NCBI RefSeq assembly: GCF_004348265.1
Contig: NZ_SMNT01000028.1
Coordinates: forward strand, 1-54,002
DNA from: Methylobacterium segetis
Lineage (GTDB): Bacteria > Pseudomonadota > Alphaproteobacteria > Rhizobiales > Beijerinckiaceae
DNA length: 54,002 nucleotides
Reading direction: 5' to 3'
Shown: positions 25,686-34,945 of the stretch, piece by piece
Layout of the letters: each line of letters starts with the position of its first letter
Numbering within the stretch: the first letter of the stretch is position 1
The notes under the pieces: generated by a model
Database searches by the model: none
What the model saw: only the letters and a program-made list of their open reading frames with translations
What the model was told of the DNA's origin: nothing
Made by a program: the position numbers and the translations under genes

Positions 25686-26483
25686 ATGATCTCCTCCCCT
25701 CTCATGACCGTGATGGTCGATGCCGTGCGCAAGGCCGCGCGCGGGTTGAAGCGCGACTTCGGCGAGGTCGAGAACCTGCAGGTCTCCCGCAAGGGGCCGG
25801 GCAACTTCGTCTCGGCCGCCGATCGCAAGGCCGAGGAGGTGCTGCGCGACGCGCTGATGAGGGCGCGCCCCGGCTACGGCCTGGTGCTGGAGGAGAACGG
25901 GATCATCGAGGGCCAGGACAAGAGCCACACGTGGCATGTCGATCCCCTCGACGGCACTACCAACTTCCTGCACGGAATCCCGCATTTCGCGATCTCGGTC
26001 GGTCTCGAGCGCGACGGCCAGATCGTGGCGGGCGTGATTTACGACCCGATCAAGGACGAGCTGTTCGTTGCCGAGCGCGGCAAGGGCGCCTACCTGAACA
26101 ACCGGCGCCTGCGCGTGTCCGGGCGGACCGACCTTGCCGACGCCCTCGCGGCCTACGGCACGCCCTATCTCGGCCGCGGCAATCATCCCCGCCTCCTGCG
26201 CGAGGTCGCCGCCGTGATGGCGGTGACGGGCGGTACGCGCCGCCTCGGCTCGGCCGCCCTCGACCTCGCCTACGTCGCCTGCGGCCGGCTCGACCTCTAC
26301 TGGGAGCGGGACCTCCAGACCTACGACATGGCAGCCGGCGTGATCCTGGTGCGCGAGGCCGGCGGCTTCGTCACCTCCGCCGACGGCGCCACCGAGCCGC
26401 TGGCGTCGCGCTCGGTCGCCAGCGGCAACGAGATCCTGCATCGCGAACTCGTCGGCATCCTGCGCAAGTGCGGCGCCGCCTGA
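25686..26483 (+). CDS. suhB: Inositol monophosphatase family protein (SuhB)
   Basis: 265 aa. All metal-binding motifs of the lithium-sensitive phosphatase family are visible: the first acidic motif in EENGIIEG, then WHVDPLDGTTNFLHGIPHF, and the third aspartate in ERDLQTYDMAAG. SuhB hydrolyses inositol-1-phosphate and, in some bacteria, has a second role in ribosomal RNA transcription. Start ATG 25686 (MISSPLMTVMVDAVRK); the second methionine is also used in some relatives. Located 170 bp after icd and 204 bp before apt on the same strand. Nothing is abnormal. Confidence 0.93.
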   Translation: MISSPLMTVMVDAVRKAARGLKRDFGEVENLQVSRKGPGNFVSAADRKAEEVLRDALMRARPGYGLVLEENGIIEGQDKSHTWHVDPLDGTTNFLHGIPHFAISVGLERDGQIVAGVIYDPIKDELFVAERGKGAYLNNRRLRVSGRTDLADALAAYGTPYLGRGNHPRLLREVAAVMAVTGGTRRLGSAALDLAYVACGRLDLYWERDLQTYDMAAGVILVREAGGFVTSADGATEPLASRSVASGNEILHRELVGILRKCGAA

Positions 26484-26687
26484 GGCGCCAAACACCCCTC
26501 CGGTCAGGCGGCCCTCGGCATCGTCCGGCAGACGGAGATGCCGACGACTGGCGACTAGATCCGCGGCTAGCCGATCCGCGTCATCGACCACGAGCGAGGG
26601 GCCGATGGTGCGTGCCGCTGCGAAGCTGGTCAGCGAGCGCGGCATCTGCCAAAACCCGCGCTGCCGACCGCTGAGAGAGCCTGCCGC

Positions 26688-27233
26688 ATGGACGCCCGTC
26701 GCCACGTCGCCCTGAAGGAATCGATCCGCTCGATTCCCGATTACCCGAAGCCCGGGATCATCTTCCGCGACATCACCACGCTGCTCAGCGACCCGCGGGC
26801 CTTCCGCCGCGCCGTCGACGCGCTGGTGCACCCCTATGCGGGCGGGAGGATCGATCAGGTCGCGGGGATCGAGGCACGGGGCTTCATCCTGGGCGGCGCG
26901 GTCGCCCACCAGCTCTCCTCGGGCTTCGTGCCGATCCGCAAGAAGGGCAAGCTCCCGCACAAGACCGTCTCGATCGCCTACGCGCTCGAGTACGGCACCG
27001 ACGAGATCGAGATCCACGTCGACGCCATCAGGCCGGGCGACCGGGTGGTGCTCGTCGACGATCTGATTGCCACGGGCGGCACAGCGACGGCGGCGGTGAC
27101 CCTGTTGCGACAGGCCGGCGCCGAGGTGGTGGCCGCCTGCTTCGTCATCGACCTCCCGGAGATCGGCGGCGCTCAGCGGCTGCGCGACCTCGGCGTCCCG
27201 GTGCGGACCCTGATGGAATTCGAGGGGCATTGA
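26688..27233 (+). CDS. apt: Adenine phosphoribosyltransferase
   Basis: 181 aa. Typical Apt: [24 protein letters not shown] at the N-terminus, the flexible-loop and hood region with [15 protein letters not shown] and [11 protein letters not shown], and the PRPP-binding motif [17 protein letters not shown]. It converts adenine and PRPP to AMP in purine salvage. Length is standard, and the start ATG at 26688 gives the expected N-terminus. It is followed by 214 bp that carry the rpmH promoter. No sign of co-transcription with suhB is visible. Confidence 0.95.
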   Translation: MDARRHVALKESIRSIPDYPKPGIIFRDITTLLSDPRAFRRAVDALVHPYAGGRIDQVAGIEARGFILGGAVAHQLSSGFVPIRKKGKLPHKTVSIAYALEYGTDEIEIHVDAIRPGDRVVLVDDLIATGGTATAAVTLLRQAGAEVVAACFVIDLPEIGGAQRLRDLGVPVRTLMEFEGH

Positions 27234-27292
27234 GCCGGGTCCGCGGCTCGCGGAAAGCCTCCCGCGCCTTGCCCTGAACCCTGCCCTGAACG

Positions 27293-27321
27293 TTGACTCC
27301 CGAAACCCCTTCCGCCATAAG
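27293..27321 (+). promoter_or_regulatory. Housekeeping promoter of rpmH
   Basis: TTGACT and CATAAG are separated by exactly 17 bp, close to the sigma-70 consensus. A start near 27328 would give a leader of about 120 bases before rpmH. A perfect hairpin (GGCGCCC/GGGCGCC, 27339-27357) lies near the start of that leader. Confidence 0.6.
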
Positions 27322-27447
27322 CCGCCTCGTCGCGACGTGGCGCCCCGTTTGGGCGCCCTTCGCGCTTGCAGACAATTTCAGGACGCGAAGGTCCGGCGCG
27401 GAACCTGCCGCCCGCGATCGCGCCTCGACCTTTGGAGGCCTTGAGCC

Positions 27448-27582
27448 ATGAAGAGAACCTATCAGCCGAGCAAGCTCGTGCGGAAGCGCCGTCACGGCTT
27501 CCGCGCCCGCATGGCCACCGCTGGCGGCCGCAAGGTCATCGCGGCCCGGCGCGCTCACGGCCGCAAGCGCCTCTCGGCGTAA
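27448..27582 (+). CDS. rpmH: 50S ribosomal protein L34
   Basis: 44 aa small basic protein: starts [19 protein letters not shown], continues [19 protein letters not shown] and ends RKRLSA. This is the invariant L34 sequence pattern. A clear ribosome site TTGGAGG is 9 bases before the ATG. It lies upstream of rnpA, the universal bacterial arrangement. Composition is rich in Arg/Lys, as expected of a ribosomal protein. Confidence 0.97.
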   Translation: MKRTYQPSKLVRKRRHGFRARMATAGGRKVIAARRAHGRKRLSA

Positions 27583-27627
27583 TCCGATCGGCGCGCCCGT
27601 TGCGGCGCGCTCGACGGCCGCGCGCCG

Positions 27628-28158
27628 GTGGCAACGATCGAACGGCTGCGGCGACGGGCCGATTTCCTGGCGGCGGCCGCCGGCCGCCGCTTCCATACCG
27701 AGCGGATGACGGCTCAGGGCCGGATCCGCGAATCGGGTGAGCTGCGCGACGGTGTGCCCGCCACGGGACTGCATCTCGGCTTCACGATCACGAAGCGGGT
27801 CGGCCACGCCACCGAGCGCAACCGCATACGGCGGCGCCTGCGTCAGGCCGTCGATGCCGTGGCCGAGGAAGCACCGGTGACCTCCGCCGATATCGTCCTG
27901 ATCGCGCGCCGCCCGGCGCTCACCGCCCCCTTCGAGACCCTGAAGGACGACCTGCGTCGCGCGCTTGCAGCGGTCACGAAGCCGCGCGGGCCGAAGCCCG
28001 GCGGGTCGCAGGGCCGCGCCCCTGGTGCGGGCGATCGTGGATCCACACCTACCCGCCATAGCGGTCCCCGGGCGGACGCTCGGCCGATGACGGAGGCGGA
28101 GCGCCGCCTCCCCTCCCCCGATACTCACGCGTGCGACGGATCCAGCAATGGGCAATGA
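27628..28158 (+). CDS. rnpA: Ribonuclease P protein component
   Basis: 176 aa from a GTG at 27628. The core (residues 1-120) has [39 protein letters not shown] and [11 protein letters not shown], matching RnpA with the RNR motif that binds the P RNA. The last 50 or so residues are a low-complexity Pro/Gly/Arg tail not found in short RnpA proteins. The gene ends 11 bp inside yidC, so the two overlap, and no yidD lies between them. It works with the catalytic RNA to mature tRNA 5' ends. Confidence 0.93.
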   Translation: MATIERLRRRADFLAAAAGRRFHTERMTAQGRIRESGELRDGVPATGLHLGFTITKRVGHATERNRIRRRLRQAVDAVAEEAPVTSADIVLIARRPALTAPFETLKDDLRRALAAVTKPRGPKPGGSQGRAPGAGDRGSTPTRHSGPRADARPMTEAERRLPSPDTHACDGSSNGQ

Positions 28159-29992
28159 CAAGACCAACATGATCGTGGCGATCGCGCTGTCGCTCGTGGT
28201 CCTGCTCGGCTGGACCTACTTTGTCGCGGCGCCCCGCGTGGAGCAGCAGCGGCAGGCGACGGCGCAGAACGCCGCCGCTCAGCAGAGCCCCGGCGTGACG
28301 CCGGACGGCATCCCCTCTCCGAGCCCGAAGGAGGGCGGCCCCGCCGCACCCGCTCCCGGAACCCTGCCGAACCAGGGTGCACCCGAGCCGCGCGAGGCCG
28401 CGCTCGCCCGTTCGCCCCGCATCCGCATCGAGACCCCGGCTCTCAGCGGATCGGTCGCCCTGAAGGGCGGTCGCATCGACGATGTCTCGCTGAAGAACTA
28501 CCACGAGACCGTGGACGACAAGAGCCCGCGCATCGTCCTCTTCTCGCCCGCCGGAACCGAGACGCCCTACTATGCCGAGTTCGGCTGGGTCGGCCAGAAT
28601 GCGGGCGCGCTGCCGACGAACGAGACGGTTTGGAAGGCGGATGGGGAGGTGCTGTCTCCCGGCAAGCCCGTCACGCTCAGCTGGGAGAACGGCGCCGGCC
28701 TCGTGTTCCGCCGCATCCTCGCCGTCGACGACAAGTTCATGTTCACGGTCCGCGACGAGGTCGAGAACAAGGGCGGGAATGCGCTGACCCTCTTTCCCTA
28801 CAGCCTTGTCTCGCGCTGGGGTAAGCCGCACACCCAGGGCTATTACGTGCTGCACGAGGGCCTGATCGGCGTGCTCGGCGCCGATGGCCTGCAGGAATAC
28901 ACCTACGACCACCTTGCCAAGGAGCCCGCCTACGGTGGCCCGACCACGAAGGGCAAGGCGTGGGCAAACGTGACCGGAGGCTTCGTCGGCATCACCGACA
29001 AGTACTGGGCCGCCGCAGCGATCCCCGATCAGGCGACCGCCTATACCGGCGCCTTCACCGAGCGCTCGGAGGGCGCGACCAAGGTCTACCAGGCCAGCGT
29101 GCGCGCCGACGGCCGCAGCGTCGAGCCGGGCGCCACGGTCGCCTCGACCCAGCGCCTGTTCGCGGGCGCCAAGGAGGTCAACACCATCAATGCCTACGAG
29201 CGGGACCTGAGTATCAAGCAGTTCGATCTGATGATCGACTGGGGCTGGTTCCACTTCATCACGAAGCCGATGTTCCGGGCATTGGACTTCTTCTTCCACC
29301 TCTTCGGCAATTTCGGTGTCTCGATCCTCGTCGTGACCCTGATCCTGAAGATCTTCTTCCTTCCGATTGCCAATCGCTCCTACGTCTCCATGGCCAAGAT
29401 GAAGGCTGTCCAGCCGGAGATGCAGTCGATCCGCACGCGCTATGCGGACGACAAGATGAAGCAGCAGCAGGCGATGATGGAGCTCTACAAGAAGGAGAAG
29501 ATCAACCCGGTCGCCGGTTGCTGGCCGGTCCTGATCCAGATCCCGGTCTTCTTCGCGCTCTACAAGGTCCTGTTCATAACGATCGAGATGCGGCACGCGC
29601 CGTTCTTCGGCTGGATCCAGGACCTTGCAGCACCCGATCCGACGAGCATCCTGAACCTCTTCGGCCTGCTCCCGTTCGCGGCGCCCGACTTCATCCATCT
29701 CGGCATCTGGCCCCTCATCATGGGTGTGACGATGTTCGTCCAGATGAAGATGAATCCCGCGCCGCCGGACCCGGTTCAGGCGCAGATCTTCACCTTCATG
29801 CCGATCATCTTCACGTTCATGCTGGGCTCGTTCCCGGCGGGTCTGGTGATCTACTGGGCCTGGAACAACCTCCTCTCGGTGATCCAGCAATACGTCATCA
29901 TGCGCCGCAACGGCGTGAAGGTTGAGCTATGGGACAATCTGAAGAGCACGTTCCGCCGCTCGTCATCCGAGAAGGCGGCGGCCAAGAGCTGA
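28148..29992 (+). CDS. yidC: Membrane protein insertase YidC
   Basis: 614 aa, the long Gram-negative form. An N-terminal helix ([18 protein letters not shown]) is followed by a Pro/Ala-rich linker, the large periplasmic domain (about residues 90-370) and the conserved C-terminal insertase core: [61 protein letters not shown], and [23 protein letters not shown]. It inserts membrane proteins alone or with SecYEG. It sits in the rpmH-rnpA-yidC-engB order and overlaps rnpA. No defects are visible. Confidence 0.96.
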   Translation: MGNDKTNMIVAIALSLVVLLGWTYFVAAPRVEQQRQATAQNAAAQQSPGVTPDGIPSPSPKEGGPAAPAPGTLPNQGAPEPREAALARSPRIRIETPALSGSVALKGGRIDDVSLKNYHETVDDKSPRIVLFSPAGTETPYYAEFGWVGQNAGALPTNETVWKADGEVLSPGKPVTLSWENGAGLVFRRILAVDDKFMFTVRDEVENKGGNALTLFPYSLVSRWGKPHTQGYYVLHEGLIGVLGADGLQEYTYDHLAKEPAYGGPTTKGKAWANVTGGFVGITDKYWAAAAIPDQATAYTGAFTERSEGATKVYQASVRADGRSVEPGATVASTQRLFAGAKEVNTINAYERDLSIKQFDLMIDWGWFHFITKPMFRALDFFFHLFGNFGVSILVVTLILKIFFLPIANRSYVSMAKMKAVQPEMQSIRTRYADDKMKQQQAMMELYKKEKINPVAGCWPVLIQIPVFFALYKVLFITIEMRHAPFFGWIQDLAAPDPTSILNLFGLLPFAAPDFIHLGIWPLIMGVTMFVQMKMNPAPPDPVQAQIFTFMPIIFTFMLGSFPAGLVIYWAWNNLLSVIQQYVIMRRNGVKVELWDNLKSTFRRSSSEKAAAKS

Positions 29993-30008
29993 CCGTGAGG
30001 GCATCCAG

Positions 30009-30030
30009 GGCCGCGGCGTGAGCCGCGGCC
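30009..30030 (+). other. GC-only hairpin with GTGA tetraloop between yidC and engB
   Basis: GGCCGCGGC (30009-30017) and GCCGCGGCC (30022-30030) form a perfect nine-pair stem closed by GTGA, a GNRA-type loop. It ends 11 bases before the ATG of engB, and the alternative GTG start at 30018 is inside its loop. There is no T-tract. It probably affects mRNA processing or engB translation. Confidence 0.5.
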
Positions 30031-30041
30031 TCGCTAGCGAC

Positions 30042-30695
30042 ATGACAGATTCTTCCGAGATCGATCCCACCCTCATCGAGGCCGGCCGTCTGCTCTTCGC
30101 GGGTGCGGCCGACTTCTTCTCGGCCGCGCCCTCCCTGGGCAGCCTGCCCCCGATGAAGGGTGTCGAAGTCGCCTTCGCCGGCCGCTCGAACGTCGGCAAG
30201 TCGAGCCTCGTGAACGCGCTGACCGGACGGACCACGCTCGCCCGCACGTCGCACACGCCGGGGCGCACGCAGCAGCTCAACTTTTTCGACATTGGCGGCC
30301 GCTTCACCCTCGTCGACATGCCGGGCTACGGCTTCGCCGCGGTCGAGAAGGCCAAGGTCGCCGCGTGGACGGAGCTGATCCACGCCTATCTGCGCGGCCG
30401 GGCCAATCTCGCCCGGGTCTTCATGCTGATCGACAGCCGCCACGGCCTCAAGGCGATCGACACCGATGTCCTCGACGGCCTCGACAAGGCGGCGGTGAGT
30501 TATCAGATCGTGCTGACGAAGGGCGACGAGCTCAAGAAGTCGGAGGTCGAGGCGCGCATCCGCGGCACCGAGGCTGCGATCGCCCGCCGTCCGGCCGCCT
30601 ATCCCGACGTGCTCCTGACCTCGAGCCGTGATTCCCGCGGGATTCCCGAGCTGCGGGCGAGCATCGCTCGGCTGATCGCCGAGCATGGCGGCTGA
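30042..30695 (+). CDS. engB: Ribosome biogenesis GTPase EngB (YsxC/YihA)
   Basis: 217 aa from ATG 30042; a GTG at 30018 lies in a stable hairpin loop and is less likely. All G motifs are present: G1 GRSNVGKSSL, G2 threonine in TPGRTQQLNFF, G3 DMPGYGFA, G4 TKGDEL and G5 TSS. EngB helps late large-subunit assembly. It follows yidC by 49 bp and precedes a DUF423 gene by 12 bp, consistent with an operon. In many Rhizobiales argB follows soon after; here it is 14 kb away. Confidence 0.94.
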   Translation: MTDSSEIDPTLIEAGRLLFAGAADFFSAAPSLGSLPPMKGVEVAFAGRSNVGKSSLVNALTGRTTLARTSHTPGRTQQLNFFDIGGRFTLVDMPGYGFAAVEKAKVAAWTELIHAYLRGRANLARVFMLIDSRHGLKAIDTDVLDGLDKAAVSYQIVLTKGDELKKSEVEARIRGTEAAIARRPAAYPDVLLTSSRDSRGIPELRASIARLIAEHGG

Positions 30696-30707
30696 GGCGT
30701 CCGCGCG

Positions 30708-31091
30708 ATGACGCCGAGCCTTGCCGATCGCCTCCTCCTTGCCCTCGGCGCGTCCGCGGGACTGCTCGGCGTCGTTGGCAGTGCAGCGGCCGCGCACAGG
30801 CCGACGGAGGGCGATTCGCTGCGCATCGCGGCGCAGTTCCTCCTCTTCCATGCGCCCGCCATTCTCGCGATCGTCGGCCTCGGTCGCGCCGGCTTGATGG
30901 GGCCGCCCGTCGCGCGAGCCGCCGCGGCGATCCTGCTCCTCGGCCTCGCCCTCTTCTGTGGGGACCTTGCCTTGCGGGCGCTCGCGCAAGTCCCCCTGTT
31001 CCCTAAAGCGGCGCCGAGCGGCGGCATCCTGCTGATGCTCGGCTGGCTCCTGGCTGCTCTCGCTCCGCTGCTGCCTCGCCGCGGACGCTGA
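30708..31091 (+). CDS. DUF423 family small membrane protein
   Basis: 127 aa with four hydrophobic helices. Family features: LALGASAGLLGVVGSAAAAH near the start, QFLLFHAPAILAIVGL, LLLGLALFCGDLALRAL, and LFPKAAPSGGILLMLGWLL at the end. The family (E. coli YgdD) is a conserved inner-membrane protein of unknown role. The start ATG is 12 bp after the engB stop, so it is probably translated from the same mRNA. It is convergent with the GGDEF-EAL gene three bases beyond its stop. Confidence 0.85.
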   Translation: MTPSLADRLLLALGASAGLLGVVGSAAAAHRPTEGDSLRIAAQFLLFHAPAILAIVGLGRAGLMGPPVARAAAAILLLGLALFCGDLALRALAQVPLFPKAAPSGGILLMLGWLLAALAPLLPRRGR

Positions 31092-31094
31092 GGA

Positions 31095-33065
31095 TCAGGC
31101 CGCCGGGATGACTTCGGTGCGCACTCCGGAGCCGGGGGCGCGCGGTGTCCGCGCGAGGCAGGCCGCCTCCTCGGTGGGCATCGGCTTCGCGAAGTAGAAG
31201 CCTTGCATGCTGCGGCAGCCGAGGCGGCCGAGCAGCATCATCTGCGTGTGGGTCTCCACGCCTTCCGCAACGCAGTCGATCCCGAGTTGCTGGCATAGTC
31301 CGATCACCGACCGCACGATGTCGCGGCAGGTGCGGTTCGTCAGGATCTCGCTCGTGAAGGACCTGTCGATCTTCAGCTTGTCGATCGGCAGCCGGTGGAC
31401 GTAGCTCAGGCTGGAGAAGCCCGTGCCGAAATCGTCGAGGGCGATCGACACCCCGAGTTCCTTGAGGGCGTCCAAAGTCTGCTTCGCGGCTGCGAAGTCT
31501 CCGATGATCGCCGTCTCGGTCACCTCGAAGGCGATCCGGCCAGGTGTGACGCCGCTCGCACGGACGATGTCGGCGACCCGAACGGCGAAATCCGGCATCG
31601 TGATGTCGCGCGCTGACAGGTTGAAGTAGAGGTGCACAGTCGGCGGCCATGTCGCGGCAGCCTCCAGAGCTTTGGTCAGCAGCACATCGGTCATCAAGCC
31701 GATGAGGCTGGTTTTCTCGGCGGCTGTCACGAACTCGACGGGTGAGATCGCCCCGATCTCCGGGCTGGTCCACCGGGCGAGAGCCTCGAAGGCGATGATG
31801 CCATTGCGCTCAGCATCAATCACCGGCTGGAAGACAAGGCTCAGCTCGCGCCGGAAATCCGCGTTCCGCAGGGCTGCCGCCACACGATTCGCGCGGCTCA
31901 TTCGCTCCTCCTGCTCGCGGGTGAAACGCTGGCAGCTTGCTCGCGGATCGAGCTTGGCTTCGCGGAGGGCGTAGTGGACCTGCTCGTGAAGATGAGCCGC
32001 ATCGCTGCTCGCAACCTGCGCGCTCGCGAGTCCGATCGAGACGCCGATACGGACGATCCTGTCCGGCAAAAGGAAGGGCGCCCGCAAGTCCTCTTCGATC
32101 TCTGTGCAGCGTGCGAACGCCTCGTCTCCGCTCAGTCCGAGCCCGAAGATCAGGCCGAATTCGTCGCCGCCCAGGCGACCGAGCGTGTGCGGGGCGCCGC
32201 AAATGCCGACGAGCCGGAGCGCCGCCTCTCGGAGAATCTCATCCCCGACCGCGTGGCCGTACATCTCGTTGACGGTCTTGAAGCCGTCGATGTCGATGAC
32301 CGCGAGGTGAATCTCGGCATCGGGAGCAGCCGACGCGACGATAGCCTCGAGATCCGCGAAGAAGCTGCGCCGGTTCGGCAGGCTCGTCAGAAGGTCGAGC
32401 CGAGCTAAATTTCGCGCCTCCGCACTGACACGTTTCAGCTCACCATGCTGCCCGACCAATCGATGGAAGCTCTTCGAGTACAGCAGGATCAGGTACAGGA
32501 CCGCCACGCCGCTGACCAGAAAGGTGACCGCCGCCGCCTGCATCGTGTCGCTTCCGATGGCCATGGAGGCGATCGAGACGGGAACGAGGCCCGATAGGGC
32601 AGTGAACCCCGCCGAGCGCACGTGCATGAGGCTGACCGCGCACAGGATGATCGTGAATGCGTCATAGAACAGCCCCAGCATCCGCAATTCTGGAGTTCCG
32701 TAGGGGGCGAGGCTGAAGCTCCACACGCAGGTCGCCAGCACGAGAAGGCCGGTCAGCAGGTTGACCTTGATGATCTGCCGGTTTGCCGTCGCCGGCCTGG
32801 TTTCGCGTCGGGCGAGCTGCAGATGACGGCCGCTCCGGAGGGCGAAGGCGAGGAGCAGGACGGCGAGCGGGCCTGCGGTCAGCCAGAGCGGAGCAACGTC
32901 CAGATAGGCGTAGCTGAGAAAGAGGGCGTTGCAGCTGTGCACCGCGTAGAAGAAGGGCGCATTTTTCGAGAGTGCCCTCGCCTGCGCGAGCCTGACGCGC
33001 AACGTGGTCTCGGTCGCTGCCGGGACGGTCTCATGGGGTGATAAGGCCATCTTCGCCAATGCCAT
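31095..33065 (-). CDS. Membrane GGDEF-EAL protein, copy A
   Basis: 656 aa. Residues 1-225 hold about seven hydrophobic segments. A GGDEF domain (LDLLTSLPNRRSFFADLEAI, GRLGGDEFGLIF) and an EAL domain (FEALARWTSPEIGAISP, NLSARD, EVTETAIIGDF, DDFGTGFSSLSYVHRLP, KIDRSF, CVAEGVET) follow. Active-site residues for both c-di-GMP synthesis and hydrolysis look intact; there is no RxxD inhibition site before GGDEF. It is strongly similar in layout and wording to the protein at 34946-36901, and the two flank the AtoE-type transporter. Start ATG 33065 is tentative, with a second Met five codons on. Confidence 0.88.
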   Translation of the reverse strand: MALAKMALSPHETVPAATETTLRVRLAQARALSKNAPFFYAVHSCNALFLSYAYLDVAPLWLTAGPLAVLLLAFALRSGRHLQLARRETRPATANRQIIKVNLLTGLLVLATCVWSFSLAPYGTPELRMLGLFYDAFTIILCAVSLMHVRSAGFTALSGLVPVSIASMAIGSDTMQAAAVTFLVSGVAVLYLILLYSKSFHRLVGQHGELKRVSAEARNLARLDLLTSLPNRRSFFADLEAIVASAAPDAEIHLAVIDIDGFKTVNEMYGHAVGDEILREAALRLVGICGAPHTLGRLGGDEFGLIFGLGLSGDEAFARCTEIEEDLRAPFLLPDRIVRIGVSIGLASAQVASSDAAHLHEQVHYALREAKLDPRASCQRFTREQEERMSRANRVAAALRNADFRRELSLVFQPVIDAERNGIIAFEALARWTSPEIGAISPVEFVTAAEKTSLIGLMTDVLLTKALEAAATWPPTVHLYFNLSARDITMPDFAVRVADIVRASGVTPGRIAFEVTETAIIGDFAAAKQTLDALKELGVSIALDDFGTGFSSLSYVHRLPIDKLKIDRSFTSEILTNRTCRDIVRSVIGLCQQLGIDCVAEGVETHTQMMLLGRLGCRSMQGFYFAKPMPTEEAACLARTPRAPGSGVRTEVIPAA

Positions 33066-33165
33066 CGACCGATCAAGTACGGTAGTTTGATCGACGGTCG
33101 CATTGAACTGACAAGGAACAATGAATATCCGTAGGAAAGGTATCTCTGGCGGAATTCTAGTCTCA

Positions 33166-33180
33166 GAACATTAAATGTTC
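33166..33180. promoter_or_regulatory. Palindromic operator-like site GAACAT-TAA-ATGTTC
   Basis: Six-base perfect arms with a three-base centre, about 100 bp upstream of the start of the GGDEF-EAL copy A gene in an AT-richer patch. It does not fit the alphaproteobacterial LexA direct repeat (GTTC-N7-GTTC). The protein that binds it, if any, cannot be named. Confidence 0.35.
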
Positions 33181-33257
33181 AAAGATGCCTGATCTTCTCA
33201 ATGCTGGTCATCGCGCCTGCTGTGCTGCTGAAATCAGAGGTTGATTGCGAGCGCCAT

Positions 33258-33288
33258 GCGGCCGATCTGACGTGGTGAGATCGGCCGC
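33258..33288 (-). terminator. Hairpin downstream of the AtoE-type gene
   Basis: GCGGCCGATCT (33258-33268) and AGATCGGCCGC (33278-33288) are perfect 11-base arms with a nine-base loop, 63 bp after the stop of the minus-strand transporter gene. No T-run follows, so termination by this hairpin alone is uncertain. Confidence 0.45.
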
Positions 33289-33350
33289 GATCTGTCGGCA
33301 TCCTCAGAGGACATCCGCCGAGCCGGTTTACCCGCGATCTGCGGTACAGG

Positions 33351-34826
33351 TCAGCCGGGAATCACCGGCGGGTGATAGGTCAGCGTGAAGGCGAGCGCCC
33401 AGAGCAGGAATAATACCACCGGCAAATGGATCAGCAGTTGCAGGAAGCTGAAGCCGACGATGTCCCGCGCCTTGAGGCCGAGGATCCCCACCAGGGGCAG
33501 CATCCAGAACGGATTGATCAGGTTGGGCAGGGCTTCGGCGGCATTGTAGACCATCACCGCCCATCCGAGATGGACCTTCAGCTCGTTGGCCGCCTGCATC
33601 ACGTAGGGCGCTTCGAGCAGCCACTTGCCGCCGCCCGAGGGGACGAAAAAGCCCAGCACCGCCGAATAGACGCCCATCGAGAGCGGAAAGCTTCCGGTGG
33701 TGTTCAGGCTGACGAAGGCGTGGGAGATGACGTCCGACGTCGAGACACCGGCACTGTTCTTGGCGCCGGTCAGCATGGCGCTGATCGCCGCGTAGAGCGG
33801 GTACTGGATCAGGATGCCGGCGGTGGCGGGCACGGAACGCGCGACCGCAACCAAGAACCTCTTCGGGCGCCAGTGCAGCAGCAAGCCGAGCGTCAGGAAC
33901 AGGAGATTGTAGGTGTTCAGGTTCGAGATCGCGGTAATCCAGGATTGCCGCGCGAATTCCTGAACGATCCAGCCCGCCGCGATGGCGACGAGGAGCACGG
34001 TGAGGAGCGGCGCGTGCTCCAGCCAGTCGCCCGGCTGTTTCGGACGGCCGAGATCGTCGCCCTCCTTGGCGACATCGACGTTCAGATCCTCGGCGGTCAC
34101 CGCGTTCGCCGGACCGGGAGCCGACACGTAGGCGATGGCCACCGAGATGACGAAGAGGATCAGCGCCACCAGCATGGATTGCCAGAGAAAGATCGTCTCG
34201 CTGAACGGGATAACGCCGGTGATGGCGAGGAGCGCCTTCGGCAAGCTCGCCGGGTTCGCCTGGAGCTGCGCGGCCGAGGAACTGAGACCGAGGGCCCAGG
34301 TGGCACCGAGGCCGAGATAGGCCGCGGCACCCGCCGCACGGTAGTCCATGCGCAGGTCCGTGCGCCGCGCCAGCGCGCGGGCGAGGAGGCCGCCGAAGAT
34401 CAGGCTCAGGCCCCAGCTGAGGAACGAGGAGAGCATGGTGGCGGCCGCGACGAAGCCCACGGCGCCGCGCCCCGACCTGGGCAGGCGCGCGAGGCGGTCG
34501 ATCAGGGCCTGAACGGGTGGCGAGGTCGCCACGACGTATCCGCCGATCGTGACGAAGACCATCTGCATGGTGAAGGGGATCAGGCTCCAGAATCCGTCGC
34601 CGAAGCTCTTGGCGACCGCCATCGCCGGGGCGCCGTTGAGCAGGGCGCCGAGTGCCACGATCACGACGGCGATGGCGACGAAGATGAAAGCGTCCGGAAA
34701 CCAGCGCTCGGCCCACGCCGTGAAGCGGATGCCGAGTTGCGCCAAGCGGCCCTCCTCGCGGCCGGTGGCCGGCGCGCCGGGTGGGTGCGGTGCGATCTGT
34801 CCGCTCTCTGTCGTCTGGTTCTGCAT
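33351..34826 (-). CDS. Short-chain fatty acid transporter (AtoE family)
   Basis: 491 aa from ATG 34826 (MQNQTTESGQ); longer frames run into the antisense of the neighbouring gene. Roughly twelve hydrophobic segments. Family features: RFTAWAERWFPDAFIFV, GGYVVATSPPVQALIDRLA, SSFLSWGLSLIFGGLLARAL, GLSSSAAQLQANPASLP, FFVPSGGGKWLLEAPYVMQAA, and LPNLINPFWMLPLVGILGLKARDIVG. AtoE-type carriers take up short-chain fatty acids such as acetoacetate or butyrate. No ato catabolic genes are adjacent; instead it sits between two paralogous c-di-GMP proteins, all three on the minus strand. Confidence 0.87.
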   Translation of the reverse strand: MQNQTTESGQIAPHPPGAPATGREEGRLAQLGIRFTAWAERWFPDAFIFVAIAVVIVALGALLNGAPAMAVAKSFGDGFWSLIPFTMQMVFVTIGGYVVATSPPVQALIDRLARLPRSGRGAVGFVAAATMLSSFLSWGLSLIFGGLLARALARRTDLRMDYRAAGAAAYLGLGATWALGLSSSAAQLQANPASLPKALLAITGVIPFSETIFLWQSMLVALILFVISVAIAYVSAPGPANAVTAEDLNVDVAKEGDDLGRPKQPGDWLEHAPLLTVLLVAIAAGWIVQEFARQSWITAISNLNTYNLLFLTLGLLLHWRPKRFLVAVARSVPATAGILIQYPLYAAISAMLTGAKNSAGVSTSDVISHAFVSLNTTGSFPLSMGVYSAVLGFFVPSGGGKWLLEAPYVMQAANELKVHLGWAVMVYNAAEALPNLINPFWMLPLVGILGLKARDIVGFSFLQLLIHLPVVLFLLWALAFTLTYHPPVIPG

Positions 34827-34945
34827 CGAGCGCCTCGTCCGGGCTCGAGTCAGGATCGGGCCCACGGCGCCACTTTCGCGGAGGCCGGGCCGCGCCTCAA
34901 GCGCCGCCGCGGCCGGCGGCGCCGGATCCCCTGACAATCCGCCGC

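Noticed and set aside
25239..27230. 663-codon minus-strand frame across icd, suhB and apt
   Set aside because: It spans three certain plus-strand genes and reads as shadow sequence throughout.
28049..29890. 613-codon minus-strand frame opposite yidC
   Set aside because: Antisense to a clear YidC; no domain visible.
33166..33180. SOS (LexA) box
   Set aside because: GAACAT-TAA-ATGTTC is an inverted repeat, whereas the alphaproteobacterial LexA site is a direct repeat GTTC-N7-GTTC; no SOS gene is near.
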